From: Luteolibacter sp043566505
Lineage (GTDB): Bacteria; Verrucomicrobiota; Verrucomicrobiia; Verrucomicrobiales; Akkermansiaceae
Direction: 5' to 3'
Assembly (NCBI GenBank): GCA_043566505.1
Contig: CP121322.1
Coordinates: 310,001 to 374,000 of the forward strand
DNA length: 64,000 nt
Shown: positions 17,280 through 26,339 of the stretch, piece by piece
How positions within the stretch are numbered: position 1 is the first letter of the stretch
Layout of the letters: each line of letters opens with the position of its first letter
Program-made: the position numbers and the translations under genes
Notes under the pieces: generated by a model
Told to the model about the DNA's origin: nothing
The model's input: the letters and a program-made list of their open reading frames with translations, nothing else
Databases searched by the model: none

Positions 17280-17855
17280 ATGATCGACTTCCTACTCTGG
17301 TTTTGCGCAAGCCTCGCCTTCAACATCGCTTTCGGCTCTTTCTTCGAGTGGACCCTTCACAAGTATGTGATGCATCGGCCCGTCTTCAACTTCCGCTATG
17401 CATTCCAAGCCCATGCGGTGGTTCACCACAAAGTCTTCAAGGCTGATGACACCTATCACCTAATCAATGAATCAGACAAAGAAACCATCCCCATGGCATG
17501 GTGGAATGGACCAGTGCTCATCCTCATCTTCTCTGCGCCCTTCGGCGTGATCAGTTACTTCACTGGCTTCTGGGGCATTTATGCAGGATCAATCGTCGCG
17601 TTCTCAGCCTACTACGGAATCTACGAATACATTCACTGGTGCATGCACCTTCCTAAGGCTCGGCGCGTTGAAAAACCATGGTGGTTCCGTCGCCTCAATG
17701 GCCACCACCTGCTGCACCACCGCTACATGCACAAAAACTTTAATGTGGTGTTCCCTCTCGCCGACCTCTGCCTCGGCACCCTGATGATCCGCTCCAAGAT
17801 CCAATTCAAGCAAGCAACCGGGCCATCCGTCCCTTGCGTGCAACCCAAAGACTGA
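17280..17855 (+). CDS. Fatty acid hydroxylase / sterol desaturase family protein
   Basis: The 191-residue integral membrane protein carries the histidine clusters of the di-iron hydroxylase superfamily: HKYVMH (about residues 27-32), HAVVHH, HWCMH and HHLLHH. Hydrophobic segments near residues 3-20, 80-100 and 103-122 bracket them. The family hydroxylates or desaturates lipid, sterol or carotenoid substrates; which one cannot be told here. The ATG at 17280 gives a clean membrane N terminus. It converges on the phosphohexomutase gene with 4 bases between stops. Confidence 0.85.
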   Translation: MIDFLLWFCASLAFNIAFGSFFEWTLHKYVMHRPVFNFRYAFQAHAVVHHKVFKADDTYHLINESDKETIPMAWWNGPVLILIFSAPFGVISYFTGFWGIYAGSIVAFSAYYGIYEYIHWCMHLPKARRVEKPWWFRRLNGHHLLHHRYMHKNFNVVFPLADLCLGTLMIRSKIQFKQATGPSVPCVQPKD

Positions 17856-17859
17856 TCGC

Positions 17860-19782
17860 TCAGCGGGTCTTGGCATCTTCTTCGATCCAAGACCAAAGAT
17901 CATTCAAGCCCTGGCGAACTGTCGCTTTGGTGGCCGCAAGATCATCACCTGCATCCAACTTGCCAAAGAGGTAGTATTTGATTTTTGGCTCTGTGCCTGA
18001 AGGACGAACGGCAAAGGCTCTGCCGTCTTCAAGATCGACAAACAACATCTTCTCTTTCGGCAATAGGTCGCCTTCTTGGTCGTAGATGTCTTGCTTCGCG
18101 AAATCACGCACGCGCAATACTGCAGAGCCATCGACTTCTGTTGGTGGATTATCCGCATAGGATGCCGCCAAAGCCTGAATCTTCGCCGCACCATCTGCCC
18201 CTTCCATGGCAAGCGACTTGCCGATCTCCAAGTAGTAGCCGTATTCGCTGTATATCTCATCGAGCAACTCCAGCAAGGTCTTGCCCTCGGACTTGGCGTA
18301 GGCCGCGACCTCCGCAAACATCAAAGTCGCTCCATTCGCGTCTTTGTCACGAATCGCATCCGATCCCAAGTAGCCATAACTCTCTTCTCCACCAAAGATG
18401 AAGAAACGCGAATACTCTAAGCGCAGCTTGCGAGTTTGTTCCTCACTCAAGGAACGATAATCGCCTTTCTTGTCCGCAGGGATTGCCTCTTCATACTTTC
18501 GCAATTTACCCGCGATGTACTTGAAACCGGTCAAGGTATCAACAACCCCCACACCGAAACCATCCGCAATCGATCGCTGAAGCTCCGTGGTGACATAGGT
18601 CTTCACCAGCACCGCCCGGCTCCGATTGGCGTGCGTCACCCAACCCAAATCAAAACAGGTCTTCAAACGATACCACGCCATCAAGGAACCAATCTGGTTG
18701 CCGGTCAGCAACTGCATCTTGCCGTCACTTCCCAACACCGCCACACCCATGCGGTCGGCATCGGGATCGGTGCCGACAACAATCTCCGCACCCGACGACT
18801 CCGCCAAATCAATAGCCATCTTCAAAGCTGGACCATTCTCCGGATTCGGCGATTCGACGGTGGGAAAACGACCGTCCTGGATGTCTTGCTCCAAGACCGT
18901 CTGAACATCGAATCCAAAGCTCTTGAGCATCGGCACATTGATGTGTCCACCGGTGCCGTGAAGATTGGTGAAAACAATCTTGGTCGATGCACCCTCAAGC
19001 AGTGACGGCTTGAGCAATAGCGTCTTCAGGCGCTCGGTGTAGCGCTGGTCCATCTCCTCTCCCAAGGTGGTGATCTTGCCGCGCTGATCTTCAGCAACGA
19101 CCTCATATTTCTCCGAGTCGATCGCGTTGACCTCGTTGATGATAGCCGTCGCATGGGGATCGACAATTTGAGCACCATCGTTAAAATACGCTTTAAAGCC
19201 ATTGTCGTGTGATGGGTTGTGACTCGCCGTCAAAACAACGCCTGCATCAGCGCGGAGTTCACGCACCGCAAAGGAAAGCTGGGGCGTCGACCTTGCACCT
19301 TCGAAAAGATACGCATCGCAAGCCAACTCGGAACAAACCTTTGCGCAAAACTCGGCGAAGTCGCGAGAGAAGTGACGCGTATCATGTGCGAAGACCAACG
19401 ACGGCTTGCGGTCATCACCCGCAAATTGCTTCGCATAGGCAATCAGTCCACGCACCGCGCGGCTGACGTTAAAGAAGTTCATCGTCGCGGTGCCGACACA
19501 TGGATGCTCAGGACGATCGTTTGGACCACCATCACCTTGTTCCACCTCGGTCACCACACGGCCGATCGTTCTCCCCCTTAATCCTCCGGTACCAAATGCG
19601 AGTGTCTTAAAAAACCGGTCATTCAGCTCCTGCCACTCGCTTTTTTCGATCAATTCTTCGATCGCTTTGGCGGCCAACTCACTTGTCGAACCCGCTAGCA
19701 GGGACTCGATGTTGGATTTTGCCTCAGCCAACAAATGGCCATCTGCGACAGCGGACGAGAGAGAAGATTCAAATGCGCTCAT
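17860..19782 (-). CDS. Phosphoglucomutase/phosphomannomutase family enzyme
   Basis: The 640-residue enzyme belongs to the alpha-D-phosphohexomutase superfamily. The four domain signatures appear in order: the phosphoserine loop VLTASHNPSHDNG, the metal-binding loop GTDPDADRMGVAV, the sugar-binding loop GGEESYGYLG, and the phosphate-binding loop RPSGTEPKIKYY. The length (over 600) fits the bacterial phospho-sugar mutase group related to PGM2 rather than short PMM/PGM. It interconverts hexose 1- and 6-phosphates in glycogen or cell-wall sugar metabolism. It is cytoplasmic. pyrF lies 67 bases upstream on the same strand. Confidence 0.92.
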   Translation of the reverse strand: MSAFESSLSSAVADGHLLAEAKSNIESLLAGSTSELAAKAIEELIEKSEWQELNDRFFKTLAFGTGGLRGRTIGRVVTEVEQGDGGPNDRPEHPCVGTATMNFFNVSRAVRGLIAYAKQFAGDDRKPSLVFAHDTRHFSRDFAEFCAKVCSELACDAYLFEGARSTPQLSFAVRELRADAGVVLTASHNPSHDNGFKAYFNDGAQIVDPHATAIINEVNAIDSEKYEVVAEDQRGKITTLGEEMDQRYTERLKTLLLKPSLLEGASTKIVFTNLHGTGGHINVPMLKSFGFDVQTVLEQDIQDGRFPTVESPNPENGPALKMAIDLAESSGAEIVVGTDPDADRMGVAVLGSDGKMQLLTGNQIGSLMAWYRLKTCFDLGWVTHANRSRAVLVKTYVTTELQRSIADGFGVGVVDTLTGFKYIAGKLRKYEEAIPADKKGDYRSLSEEQTRKLRLEYSRFFIFGGEESYGYLGSDAIRDKDANGATLMFAEVAAYAKSEGKTLLELLDEIYSEYGYYLEIGKSLAMEGADGAAKIQALAASYADNPPTEVDGSAVLRVRDFAKQDIYDQEGDLLPKEKMLFVDLEDGRAFAVRPSGTEPKIKYYLFGKLDAGDDLAATKATVRQGLNDLWSWIEEDAKTR

Positions 19783-19849
19783 GGGTGGGCAAGACTAAGC
19801 ACCCAACATGCCAATGGCAATACCCGCCTGTGTAGCACACCTCGGGAGA

Positions 19850-20626
19850 TCAGGCCGGATAGCTCTCGGCGATCTTCTCTGCCCAGAACTTCGCTCGCTC
19901 GCCAAAGCTGAGCTCGTCTTGCGCATAAAGCACGCCGCGCGAAACATTGATGACGTCTGGCGCCGTTCGGTTTGACTTTGCCAAGGCATCCAAGCTGCCA
20001 CCCTGCGCACCAAGACCCGGCACCAACAAGGGAGCATCAGGGATTTTTTCCAAAACCTCGGCCGCATTGGTCAATCCCACGACAAACCCGACATCGGTAT
20101 CACGACCTTCTTCTTTCGCCCGATCTCCTAAAGCCGTGACCAATTCGTAGACCGACCGACCGTCGGCCAATTTCTGCTGCTGAAAGTCGGCCGTGCCGGC
20201 ATTGGATGTCACCGCCAACAAGTAGATCCCTTTTCCTTTCCAATCGAGAAATGGCTCGAGCGAATCGTAGCCGAGAAATGGGTTCAAAGTCACGGCATCC
20301 ACATTCCACCGATCAAAGTAACCTTGAGCATAGTATTTTTGCGTCTCTCCAATATCGCTCCGCTTGGCATCAAGAATCACTGGCACTTCATCCGGCATGT
20401 CGGTGAGCAATTCTTCAAGCAGCATGATGCCGCCAATCCCCATCGCTTCAAAGTAAGCCATGTTCGGCTTGAAGGCCGCCGCGTGATCCACGGTCTCTTC
20501 GATCACCTTTTTTAGGAATCCGCGCGCTGCCTCGGCACCGCCATCTCCGGGTCGTGGGTCCAACCCAATGCAAAGTCGCGATCCAGTTTTTTCAATCCGT
20601 TCCTGAAGAAGTTCGGCGTAGCGCAT
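19850..20626 (-). CDS. pyrF: Orotidine 5'-phosphate decarboxylase (type 2)
   Basis: The 258-residue enzyme decarboxylates OMP to UMP, the last step of pyrimidine synthesis. It has the type 2 pattern LCIGLDPRPGD near the N terminus, FKPNMAYFEAMG, the catalytic array ILDAKRSDIGETQKYYA (D-x-K-x-x-D conserved, with serine at the usual glycine), VTLNPFLGYDSLEPF and LVPGLGAQGG. The ATG at 20626 gives the expected N terminus. It is transcribed towards the phosphohexomutase gene. Confidence 0.93.
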   Translation of the reverse strand: MRYAELLQERIEKTGSRLCIGLDPRPGDGGAEAARGFLKKVIEETVDHAAAFKPNMAYFEAMGIGGIMLLEELLTDMPDEVPVILDAKRSDIGETQKYYAQGYFDRWNVDAVTLNPFLGYDSLEPFLDWKGKGIYLLAVTSNAGTADFQQQKLADGRSVYELVTALGDRAKEEGRDTDVGFVVGLTNAAEVLEKIPDAPLLVPGLGAQGGSLDALAKSNRTAPDVINVSRGVLYAQDELSFGERAKFWAEKIAESYPA

Positions 20627-20772
20627 GGCTCAACACTGCGGGGTGATCTCGAATTTCAAAAGCCGAAAAAACGTTTCTGTGCAATACTTCGCAAAATTCT
20701 CGCGTATTCGATCAGACGCTTGACCCGACGCGAGATATCGCAATTTTAGAAACACCGACAATCCAACATCTC

Positions 20773-21135
20773 ATGAACTCCCGACGCAGCTTCCTCCGCC
20801 AACTGGCCATCACCGCCGGTACTCCCGCCCTCCTATGCAGTCAGGCCTTCGGCCAAGACAAACCGGCTCTGATTCCCCTCACTGAGACCGATCCCATGGG
20901 CGCAGCTCTTGGATACAAAGAGGACGCGACTCAAGTGGACGCCTCAAAATACCCACAATATAAAGCGGGCCAAATCTGCGAAACCTGCGCTCTGTATCAA
21001 GGCAAGCCCGGCGACAAAGTCGGCGCATGTACGATCTTCGCCGGCAAATCAGTGACCGCCGCTGGCTGGTGCGCAACATTCGCCCCGAAACCTCCCGCAA
21101 CGCCTGAAAAAGCGCCGGCTCCAGCAGCTGAATAA
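20773..21135 (+). CDS. High-potential iron-sulfur protein (HiPIP), Tat-exported
   Basis: The 120-residue protein has a twin-arginine leader (NSRRSFLRQLAITAGTPALL) and a mature part with four cysteines spaced as in HiPIPs: CETC, then GACTIF, then GWCATF. HiPIPs carry one [4Fe-4S] cluster and act as periplasmic electron carriers. The C-terminal tail is proline/alanine-rich (KPPATPEKAPAPAAE). It is a single gene, followed by its own terminator. The donor and acceptor are not evident from neighbours. Confidence 0.9.
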   Translation: MNSRRSFLRQLAITAGTPALLCSQAFGQDKPALIPLTETDPMGAALGYKEDATQVDASKYPQYKAGQICETCALYQGKPGDKVGACTIFAGKSVTAAGWCATFAPKPPATPEKAPAPAAE

Positions 21136-21158
21136 ACCTCGCTAGAATCCCATTTCCC

Positions 21159-21198
21159 AACCCTCATTCGCATCATCGCGGATGAGGGTTTCTCGTTT
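21159..21198 (+). terminator. Intrinsic terminator of the HiPIP gene
   Basis: AACCCTCATTCGC and GCGGATGAGGGTT form a 13-bp stem with one mismatched pair around ATCATC, followed by TTCTCGTTT. The right arm contains an ATG (21182) in frame with lipA; because it sits in the terminator, it is unlikely to be the lipA start. Confidence 0.8.
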
Positions 21199-21250
21199 CG
21201 TCCACTTTCCGCTTTTCCCCACCGCCACCCGCGATTACGTTCCCCACGAC

Positions 21251-22261
21251 ATGAGTTGCAGTGGCCCCAAAACCAAAATGGATCCAAATCTTCACCGGAC
21301 CAAAAAGCCGGATTGGATCAAGGTACGCCTACCCAACAATCCCGAATTTTGGTCGACCAAATCACTGATCACCGACCTCAACCTCGTGACGGTTTGTGAA
21401 GAGGCCCAATGCCCCAATCGCTGGGAATGCTGGAGCCAGAAAACCGCGACCTTCATGATCGCTGGCGAGAAGTGCACCCGCGCCTGCGGATTCTGTGCCG
21501 TGAAAACCGCCAAACCCGACGCTCTCGAAGCCGACGAACCACAACGCGTCGCGGAAGCCACTCGCCGAATGGGGCTGAAGCACGTGGTGGTCACTGCCGT
21601 TGCCCGCGATGACCTGCGTGACGGTGGCGCCGAACATTTCAATCACACCATCAGCGCGATCCGCGAGGCCAACCCAGGCATCGTGATCGAAGTGCTAGTT
21701 CCCGATTTCAACGACCGCGATTGGGCACTCCAGATGGTCATGGAGGCGCGCCCTCACATTTTCAACCACAACATCGAGACGGTTGAGCGGCTCACCCCCC
21801 TCGTCCGCTCACGCGCGAAATACCAACGCAGCTTGACCGTTCTCAAAAAAGCCAAAGAAATGGCCGGCGGCTTGGTCGCCACCAAAAGCGGCATCATGCT
21901 TGGCCTCGGTGAACGCAAAGAGGAAATCCTCCAAGCGATGGACGACCTCCGCGACCACGACGTGACCGTCCTCACCCTCGGGCAATACCTCCGCCCGACT
22001 CCAAAACATCTTCCAGTCGTCGAGTTCATCCACCCCGACGCATTTGCAGAATACAAAGAAATCGCATTGGCAAAAGGCTTCCGCCACGTTGCCAGTGGCC
22101 CTCTTGTCCGCAGCTCGTATCATGCCGCCGACTTCAAGCCCGAAGAGGACATCATCGATGCGATCGAGGCCAAGGTCCGTGAAAATCAAGGCCTCGAGCT
22201 CGGCCCAGAGCATCTACCACTTCCCAAAATCAAAGAAGGGCTTAACGAAGCCATCGCTTGA
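21251..22261 (+). CDS. lipA: Lipoyl synthase
   Basis: This radical-SAM enzyme inserts two sulfurs into octanoyl-lysine on lipoate-dependent proteins. The auxiliary-cluster cysteines are in CEEAQCPNRWEC and the radical-SAM triad in CTRACGFCAV. GGAEHFNHTI, FNHNIETVERL, GIMLGLGE and the C-terminal RSSYHA are all family hallmarks. I place the start at 21251 (MSCSG) because the ATG at 21182 lies in the preceding terminator; 21278 (MDPNLH) is also possible. That leaves about 336 residues, near the family norm. No lipB is nearby. Confidence 0.93.
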   Translation: MSCSGPKTKMDPNLHRTKKPDWIKVRLPNNPEFWSTKSLITDLNLVTVCEEAQCPNRWECWSQKTATFMIAGEKCTRACGFCAVKTAKPDALEADEPQRVAEATRRMGLKHVVVTAVARDDLRDGGAEHFNHTISAIREANPGIVIEVLVPDFNDRDWALQMVMEARPHIFNHNIETVERLTPLVRSRAKYQRSLTVLKKAKEMAGGLVATKSGIMLGLGERKEEILQAMDDLRDHDVTVLTLGQYLRPTPKHLPVVEFIHPDAFAEYKEIALAKGFRHVASGPLVRSSYHAADFKPEEDIIDAIEAKVRENQGLELGPEHLPLPKIKEGLNEAIA

Positions 22262-22263
22262 GC

Positions 22264-22722
22264 ATGAATCATTGGCTGATCAAATCGGAGCCCGACGTCT
22301 TCTCCATCGACGACTTGAAAAAGGCGAAACGTGAGCCATGGGACGGCATTCGCAATTACCAAGCGCGCAACTTCATGTGGCGCGATATGAAGATTGGCGA
22401 TCTCGCGCTATTCTATCACTCGAACGCAAAACCACCAGGTATCGTCGGTGTTGCCAAGGTCGCGAGTAATCCCTACCCGGACCCCACTCAGTTCAAACCC
22501 AAGAACAATTATTACGACCCCAAATCCACCAAAGACAAACCCCGCTGGTGGCTGGTCGATTTCGAGTTCGTTGAAAAGTTTGATGAGCTCATCCCTCTCG
22601 ACACTCTCAAAGAAGACAAAATCTTATCCGAGATGATGGTCTGTCAACGCGGCACCCGACTTTCCATCACCCCAGTGGAGAAAAAACACTACTCGCGAAT
22701 CTGCAAATTAGCAGGCGTATGA
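22264..22722 (+). CDS. EVE domain protein (PUA-like fold)
   Basis: About 152 residues, starting MNHWLIKSEPDVFSIDDL, the EVE hallmark. WDGIRNYQARNFM, GDLALFYHSN, GIVGVAKV, RWWLVDFEFVEKF and the C-terminal MVCQRGTRLSITPV follow. EVE domains are PUA-like modules that bind modified bases in DNA or RNA. As a stand-alone protein it resembles human THYN1 and many bacterial homologues. The ATG is 2 bases after the lipA stop, so they are co-transcribed. An in-frame TTG at 22258 overlapping that stop is less likely. Confidence 0.9.
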   Translation: MNHWLIKSEPDVFSIDDLKKAKREPWDGIRNYQARNFMWRDMKIGDLALFYHSNAKPPGIVGVAKVASNPYPDPTQFKPKNNYYDPKSTKDKPRWWLVDFEFVEKFDELIPLDTLKEDKILSEMMVCQRGTRLSITPVEKKHYSRICKLAGV

Positions 22723-22726
22723 TTCC

Positions 22727-22834
22727 ATGAAATCCTTCCTCTGCCTCCTCATCGCTTGCCTTATCCTGTTGGCAATCTTCGGCACAGGCGTGTTCATCTG
22801 GTATCTCAATTACACGACTTTCTTCAGTCGCTGA
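22727..22834 (+). CDS. Predicted 35-residue single-pass membrane protein
   Basis: An ATG 4 bases after the EVE stop opens a 35-codon frame ending in TGA. It encodes a basic start (MKSF), a continuous hydrophobic run of about 22 residues (LCLLIACLILLAIFGTGVFI) and a polar C terminus (WYLNYTTFFSR). A random frame this short would rarely yield one clean TM helix with a lysine before it and an arginine after it. I do not recognise it. It ends 2 bases before the convergent stop of the J-domain gene. Confidence 0.5.
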   Translation: MKSFLCLLIACLILLAIFGTGVFIWYLNYTTFFSR

Positions 22835-22836
22835 GA

Positions 22837-23385
22837 TCAAACCAGCCGGGAAAACAAACCCCGCATCGTCGACTGCCACTTCTCAAGGAAGATTAGATTC
22901 CGGATACGAACAGACGCAAAGCTCTCATCTACGACATCTGCTTTTTCAAGTTCACCAAACGAAGCACATTCATGTCCAATCGCCGACTCAATGAGTCGAT
23001 TGACCCCCTCCACTGCCTCACGGCACATGTGAATCTCTCCCTCCAACATCGCCAAGCCTAAAGCTGATTTCGCTTCATCCTTTTTGCGAATCAATGCCTC
23101 CGCCTTCTGAGTGACCTCACCCACTTTGGAAAACAAATCCATCATCTCGGTATCGATGGTGCCACGGGTATTCACATCGACACCTCTAATCTCCAACCAA
23201 TGCTTCAACCGCTTGGATGGGCTCGAAATCGTTTCGTAGGCTTTCTGCAGGTCCTCGAAACTTTGGCCCTCTCCTCCTGCGTCGGGGTGAACCGATTTCC
23301 CAGCATCGCGAAATGCCGCGTTCACCTCGTCTTTACCGATGACCAATACCGGCGCGAGCCCAAGAGCCTCAAATGCGTTTTGCAT
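22837..23385 (-). CDS. HscB-like J-domain co-chaperone
   Basis: The 182-residue protein starts with a J domain: FEALGLAPVLVIGKDEVNAAFRDAG, SVHPDAGG (HPD triad) and FEDLQKAYETISSPSKRLKHWL. A helical C-terminal domain follows, with length and layout similar to HscB, the co-chaperone that delivers IscU to HscA for Fe-S cluster transfer. No hscA, iscU or fdx is adjacent, so the assignment is by architecture only; a generic DnaJ-like role is possible. It starts 14 bases after the purF stop on the same strand. Confidence 0.7.
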   Translation of the reverse strand: MQNAFEALGLAPVLVIGKDEVNAAFRDAGKSVHPDAGGEGQSFEDLQKAYETISSPSKRLKHWLEIRGVDVNTRGTIDTEMMDLFSKVGEVTQKAEALIRKKDEAKSALGLAMLEGEIHMCREAVEGVNRLIESAIGHECASFGELEKADVVDESFASVRIRNLIFLEKWQSTMRGLFSRLV

Positions 23386-23399
23386 GAAGTCGCTTTGAA

Positions 23400-25325
23400 T
23401 TAGAGTGGCAAATCGTAACTACGACCACCCACACCCTCATACCATCTCAAATACGCGAGATTCACCATCGAGTAACCACCGGGCGTTGGGTAATTTCCTG
23501 TGAAATACCAATCACCACATGGGCCATCGATGGAATCGTGCAGATTCTCAATGGATTGATAAATCACCTGCACTTCACCATCCCAATCGATATCTTCGGG
23601 GTAAACCATACGGCTGATCTCCGCGGAAATCTCTTCTGCTGTGAACGCTTCATACACGCGCCGCACGCAGTTCTTGCGTTGGCCGACTGGTTTTTTGAGT
23701 TCACTACGACATTCATCGTAGATCTCATCCAGTAACGATTGCTTGCCCAACTTCCGGTGAAGCGACACAGCCGCAGAAAATGCAATGAACTTGCCTAGCT
23801 CCGACATGTCGATCCCGTAACAATCCGGGTATCGAATCTGTGGAGCGGTCGAACAAACAACAATCTTGGACGGCTTGGTACGGGCCAGAATCTTAAGAAT
23901 CGATTTCTTCAAGGTTGTGCCACGAACAATCGAGTCATCAAGAGCGACAAGGTTGTCCCCTGGTTGAACACAGTCGTAGGTAATGTCGTAAACGTGCGAC
24001 ACCAACTGATCGCGACCTTTCTCTTGTGAGATAAAGGTCCGCATCTTGATGTCTTTGTGAGCCACTTTTTCTCCCACAGGCCAATTCCGAAGAATCAAAT
24101 CATCAACCTTCTCAGCTGTGAGCTTACCCGCCTTTGAGGCTTCCAAAATCTCTGCCTTCACTTCGTCTCGGCGATACAGGCGAAGCCCATCCATCAAACC
24201 ATAGTAGGCAACCTCTGCGGTGTTCGGGATGAACGAAAAGACGGTCTTGTCGAATGAACCACCAATCGACTCCATGACCTGCGGCACCAGCGCAGCACCC
24301 ATCGCTTTGCGCTCACGGTAAATCTGCGGGTCGTTGCCGCGGGAGAAATATATCTTCTCAAACGAACACGGCGTGTGTTCGCGAGGCTCATGGAATGATG
24401 TTTTCACCATCGCCCCATCCGCCTTGATGCTGATCAAGCCACCTGGATCCACTGGCAGCACTTGCTCTTGATCCGCCTCAAATACCGTCATCAACGGAAC
24501 ACGCTCCGATGCGAAAGCGATCACTTCATCGGTCACCAGCATATGACATGGGCGAATCCCTCTCGGATCGCGCATCACGAACATATCACCGTTTCCAACC
24601 GCTCCACAAATCGCGTAGCCGCCATCCCATTCTCTCGCAGACTCAGAAATCAAACTCGGGATATCGAGCTCTTCGGAAATGTGATCAGGGATCTCAGCAC
24701 CCGGCACCCCTTTATCACGCAAGCGGTGATACAAATCAGTGTGTGCCTCATCGAGATGGTAACCAATCTCTTCCAACACTGTTTGAGTGTCCGTTCCGAA
24801 AACTGGATGCTGCCCACGGTTGATCAAAACCTCATTCAACTCTGCCGCATTGGTCATGTTGAAATTACCCATCACCATCAAAGTGCGGGTCGGCCAGTTG
24901 CTACGGCGCAAATAAGGATGACACGAGCCTTCATCAAACTCACCCGATGTCCCATACCGCAAATGCCCCATCAAAATTTCACCGCCAAAGTCAAATTGCT
25001 GCTTCACGCTGTCGGGCTTGGTGTCGTCCATCTGCCCCAACCGCACCATTTTATCGAAACTCTTGACCTCCTTCTTGAAGATCCTCGCCAAAGCATCCTT
25101 TTCAATGCCGCGACGGCGCTGAACGTATGGCTGACCGATTGGCATATTCAGCTTCACACAACCAATACCCGTGCCGTCTTGGCCCCGGTTGTGTTGCTTC
25201 TCCATGAGAAGGAACAACTTATTCAAACCCCAAAGGCAGGTGCCATATCGATCGTAATAGTATGCTAGGGGCTTTCGAAGGCGGACCGCTGCGATGCCGC
25301 ATTCGTGTTTCAAAAAATCACTCAT
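23400..25325 (-). CDS. purF: Amidophosphoribosyltransferase, long form
   Basis: The enzyme makes phosphoribosylamine from PRPP and glutamine, the first step of purine synthesis. An 8-residue propeptide (MSDFLKHE) precedes the catalytic Cys9 (ECGIAAVRL). EKQHNRGQDGTG and GHLRYGTSG belong to the class II glutaminase. The PRPP loop is VALDDSIVRGTTLKKS. At 641 residues it is about 150 longer than the B. subtilis type. It resembles the long PurF I recall from Bacteroidetes, which begins almost identically. It lies 18 bases downstream of purM. Confidence 0.9.
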   Translation of the reverse strand: MSDFLKHECGIAAVRLRKPLAYYYDRYGTCLWGLNKLFLLMEKQHNRGQDGTGIGCVKLNMPIGQPYVQRRRGIEKDALARIFKKEVKSFDKMVRLGQMDDTKPDSVKQQFDFGGEILMGHLRYGTSGEFDEGSCHPYLRRSNWPTRTLMVMGNFNMTNAAELNEVLINRGQHPVFGTDTQTVLEEIGYHLDEAHTDLYHRLRDKGVPGAEIPDHISEELDIPSLISESAREWDGGYAICGAVGNGDMFVMRDPRGIRPCHMLVTDEVIAFASERVPLMTVFEADQEQVLPVDPGGLISIKADGAMVKTSFHEPREHTPCSFEKIYFSRGNDPQIYRERKAMGAALVPQVMESIGGSFDKTVFSFIPNTAEVAYYGLMDGLRLYRRDEVKAEILEASKAGKLTAEKVDDLILRNWPVGEKVAHKDIKMRTFISQEKGRDQLVSHVYDITYDCVQPGDNLVALDDSIVRGTTLKKSILKILARTKPSKIVVCSTAPQIRYPDCYGIDMSELGKFIAFSAAVSLHRKLGKQSLLDEIYDECRSELKKPVGQRKNCVRRVYEAFTAEEISAEISRMVYPEDIDWDGEVQVIYQSIENLHDSIDGPCGDWYFTGNYPTPGGYSMVNLAYLRWYEGVGGRSYDLPL

Positions 25326-25343
25326 AGTAGGGGGGGATCTTGA

Positions 25344-26339
25344 TCACTCACCTTGAACAGAAACTCGAACTCCCTCTTCAGGAACCATTTTGCCCAACAC
25401 GTGGCCACCAGGACCAACTTTGAGCGCGGCGTCGACATCAGACTCATCCACAATCGCGACCCAACCGATGCCCATGTTGAAGGTATGGAATCGGTCCTCG
25501 CTGTCGACATGCTTCAGCAATTTCTCTGCCCCTGGCATCTCCCATTTCGGAATGGTCAGGTCGGCACCCATTCCACGGAACAAGCGCTCAAGATTTTCAG
25601 GCAATCCGCCACCGGTGATGTGAGACATCGCCTTGGGACGAACTCCAGCCGCTTTGAGACCTTGAGTCACATCGTGGTAAAGTCGTGTCGGCTTGAGCCA
25701 CGCCTTCATTTCGTCGTCACTCACTTCACCAGGAAACTCTTTCAAGACGCGGCGCACGAGAGACCAACCATTGGCGTGAATGCTGTCCGAGGCATAACCA
25801 ATCAAAACATCCCCGACAGCCACTGTGGTGGGGTCAATTAGATCTGGCTTCTCCGCACAGCCAATACAGAACCCAGAAAGCTCAATCACATCCTCAGGAA
25901 CAATCCCGGGCATCTCCGCCGTCTCACCGCCCGCTAGAATACAATCACAGGACTCCAAGTAGTCCGCCATGCCTTTGATCAGGCGCGTGATCTTGTCTTC
26001 GTCCAATGCTGCGATGCCGATGTAATCCAGAAACAATAAAGGGTCGCCGCCAGTGGTAATGATGTCGTTCACGCTCATCGCGACCAAGTCCTTGCCCGCG
26101 GTCTCCAACATGTCGTACTCCAGCAACAATTCCAATTTGGTGCCAACACCGTCACATCCCGTGACCATGACTGGCTCTTTGTAACTGCTGAGATCATAGC
26201 AGGCGGCAAATAAGCCAAACGCCCCCCACAATTTCCTCGTTTGCTGCGTGCGTCGCACGTGGCTTCCAATATCGCCCACAAGTGCTGCCGCTTTTCGCGT
26301 GTCCACTCCAGCCTGCTGGTAAGTTAGTTTGCCCTCCAT
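25344..26339 (-). CDS. purM: Phosphoribosylformylglycinamidine cyclo-ligase (AIR synthetase)
   Basis: This ATP-dependent step of purine synthesis closes the imidazole ring to give AIR. Started at 26339 it has about 331 residues. Motifs are LTYQQAGVDTRKAAALV, TGCDGVGTKLEL, VAMSVNDIITTGGDPLLFLDY, ILAGGETAEMPGI and MSHITGGGLPENL. A longer frame from 26399 adds 20 residues (MWGFFCVTGHRRH..) with no match to the family. It heads a purM-purF pair with a divergent promoter region upstream. Confidence 0.94.
   Translation of the reverse strand: MEGKLTYQQAGVDTRKAAALVGDIGSHVRRTQQTRKLWGAFGLFAACYDLSSYKEPVMVTGCDGVGTKLELLLEYDMLETAGKDLVAMSVNDIITTGGDPLLFLDYIGIAALDEDKITRLIKGMADYLESCDCILAGGETAEMPGIVPEDVIELSGFCIGCAEKPDLIDPTTVAVGDVLIGYASDSIHANGWSLVRRVLKEFPGEVSDDEMKAWLKPTRLYHDVTQGLKAAGVRPKAMSHITGGGLPENLERLFRGMGADLTIPKWEMPGAEKLLKHVDSEDRFHTFNMGIGWVAIVDESDVDAALKVGPGGHVLGKMVPEEGVRVSVQGE

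Noticed and set aside
21182..21250. N-terminal extension of lipA from an upstream ATG
   Set aside because: The ATG lies in the right arm of the HiPIP terminator and the added residues do not resemble LipA.
24462..25268. Plus-strand open frame (268 codons) opposite purF
   Set aside because: No motif, unusual residue use, and complete overlap with the well-supported purF.
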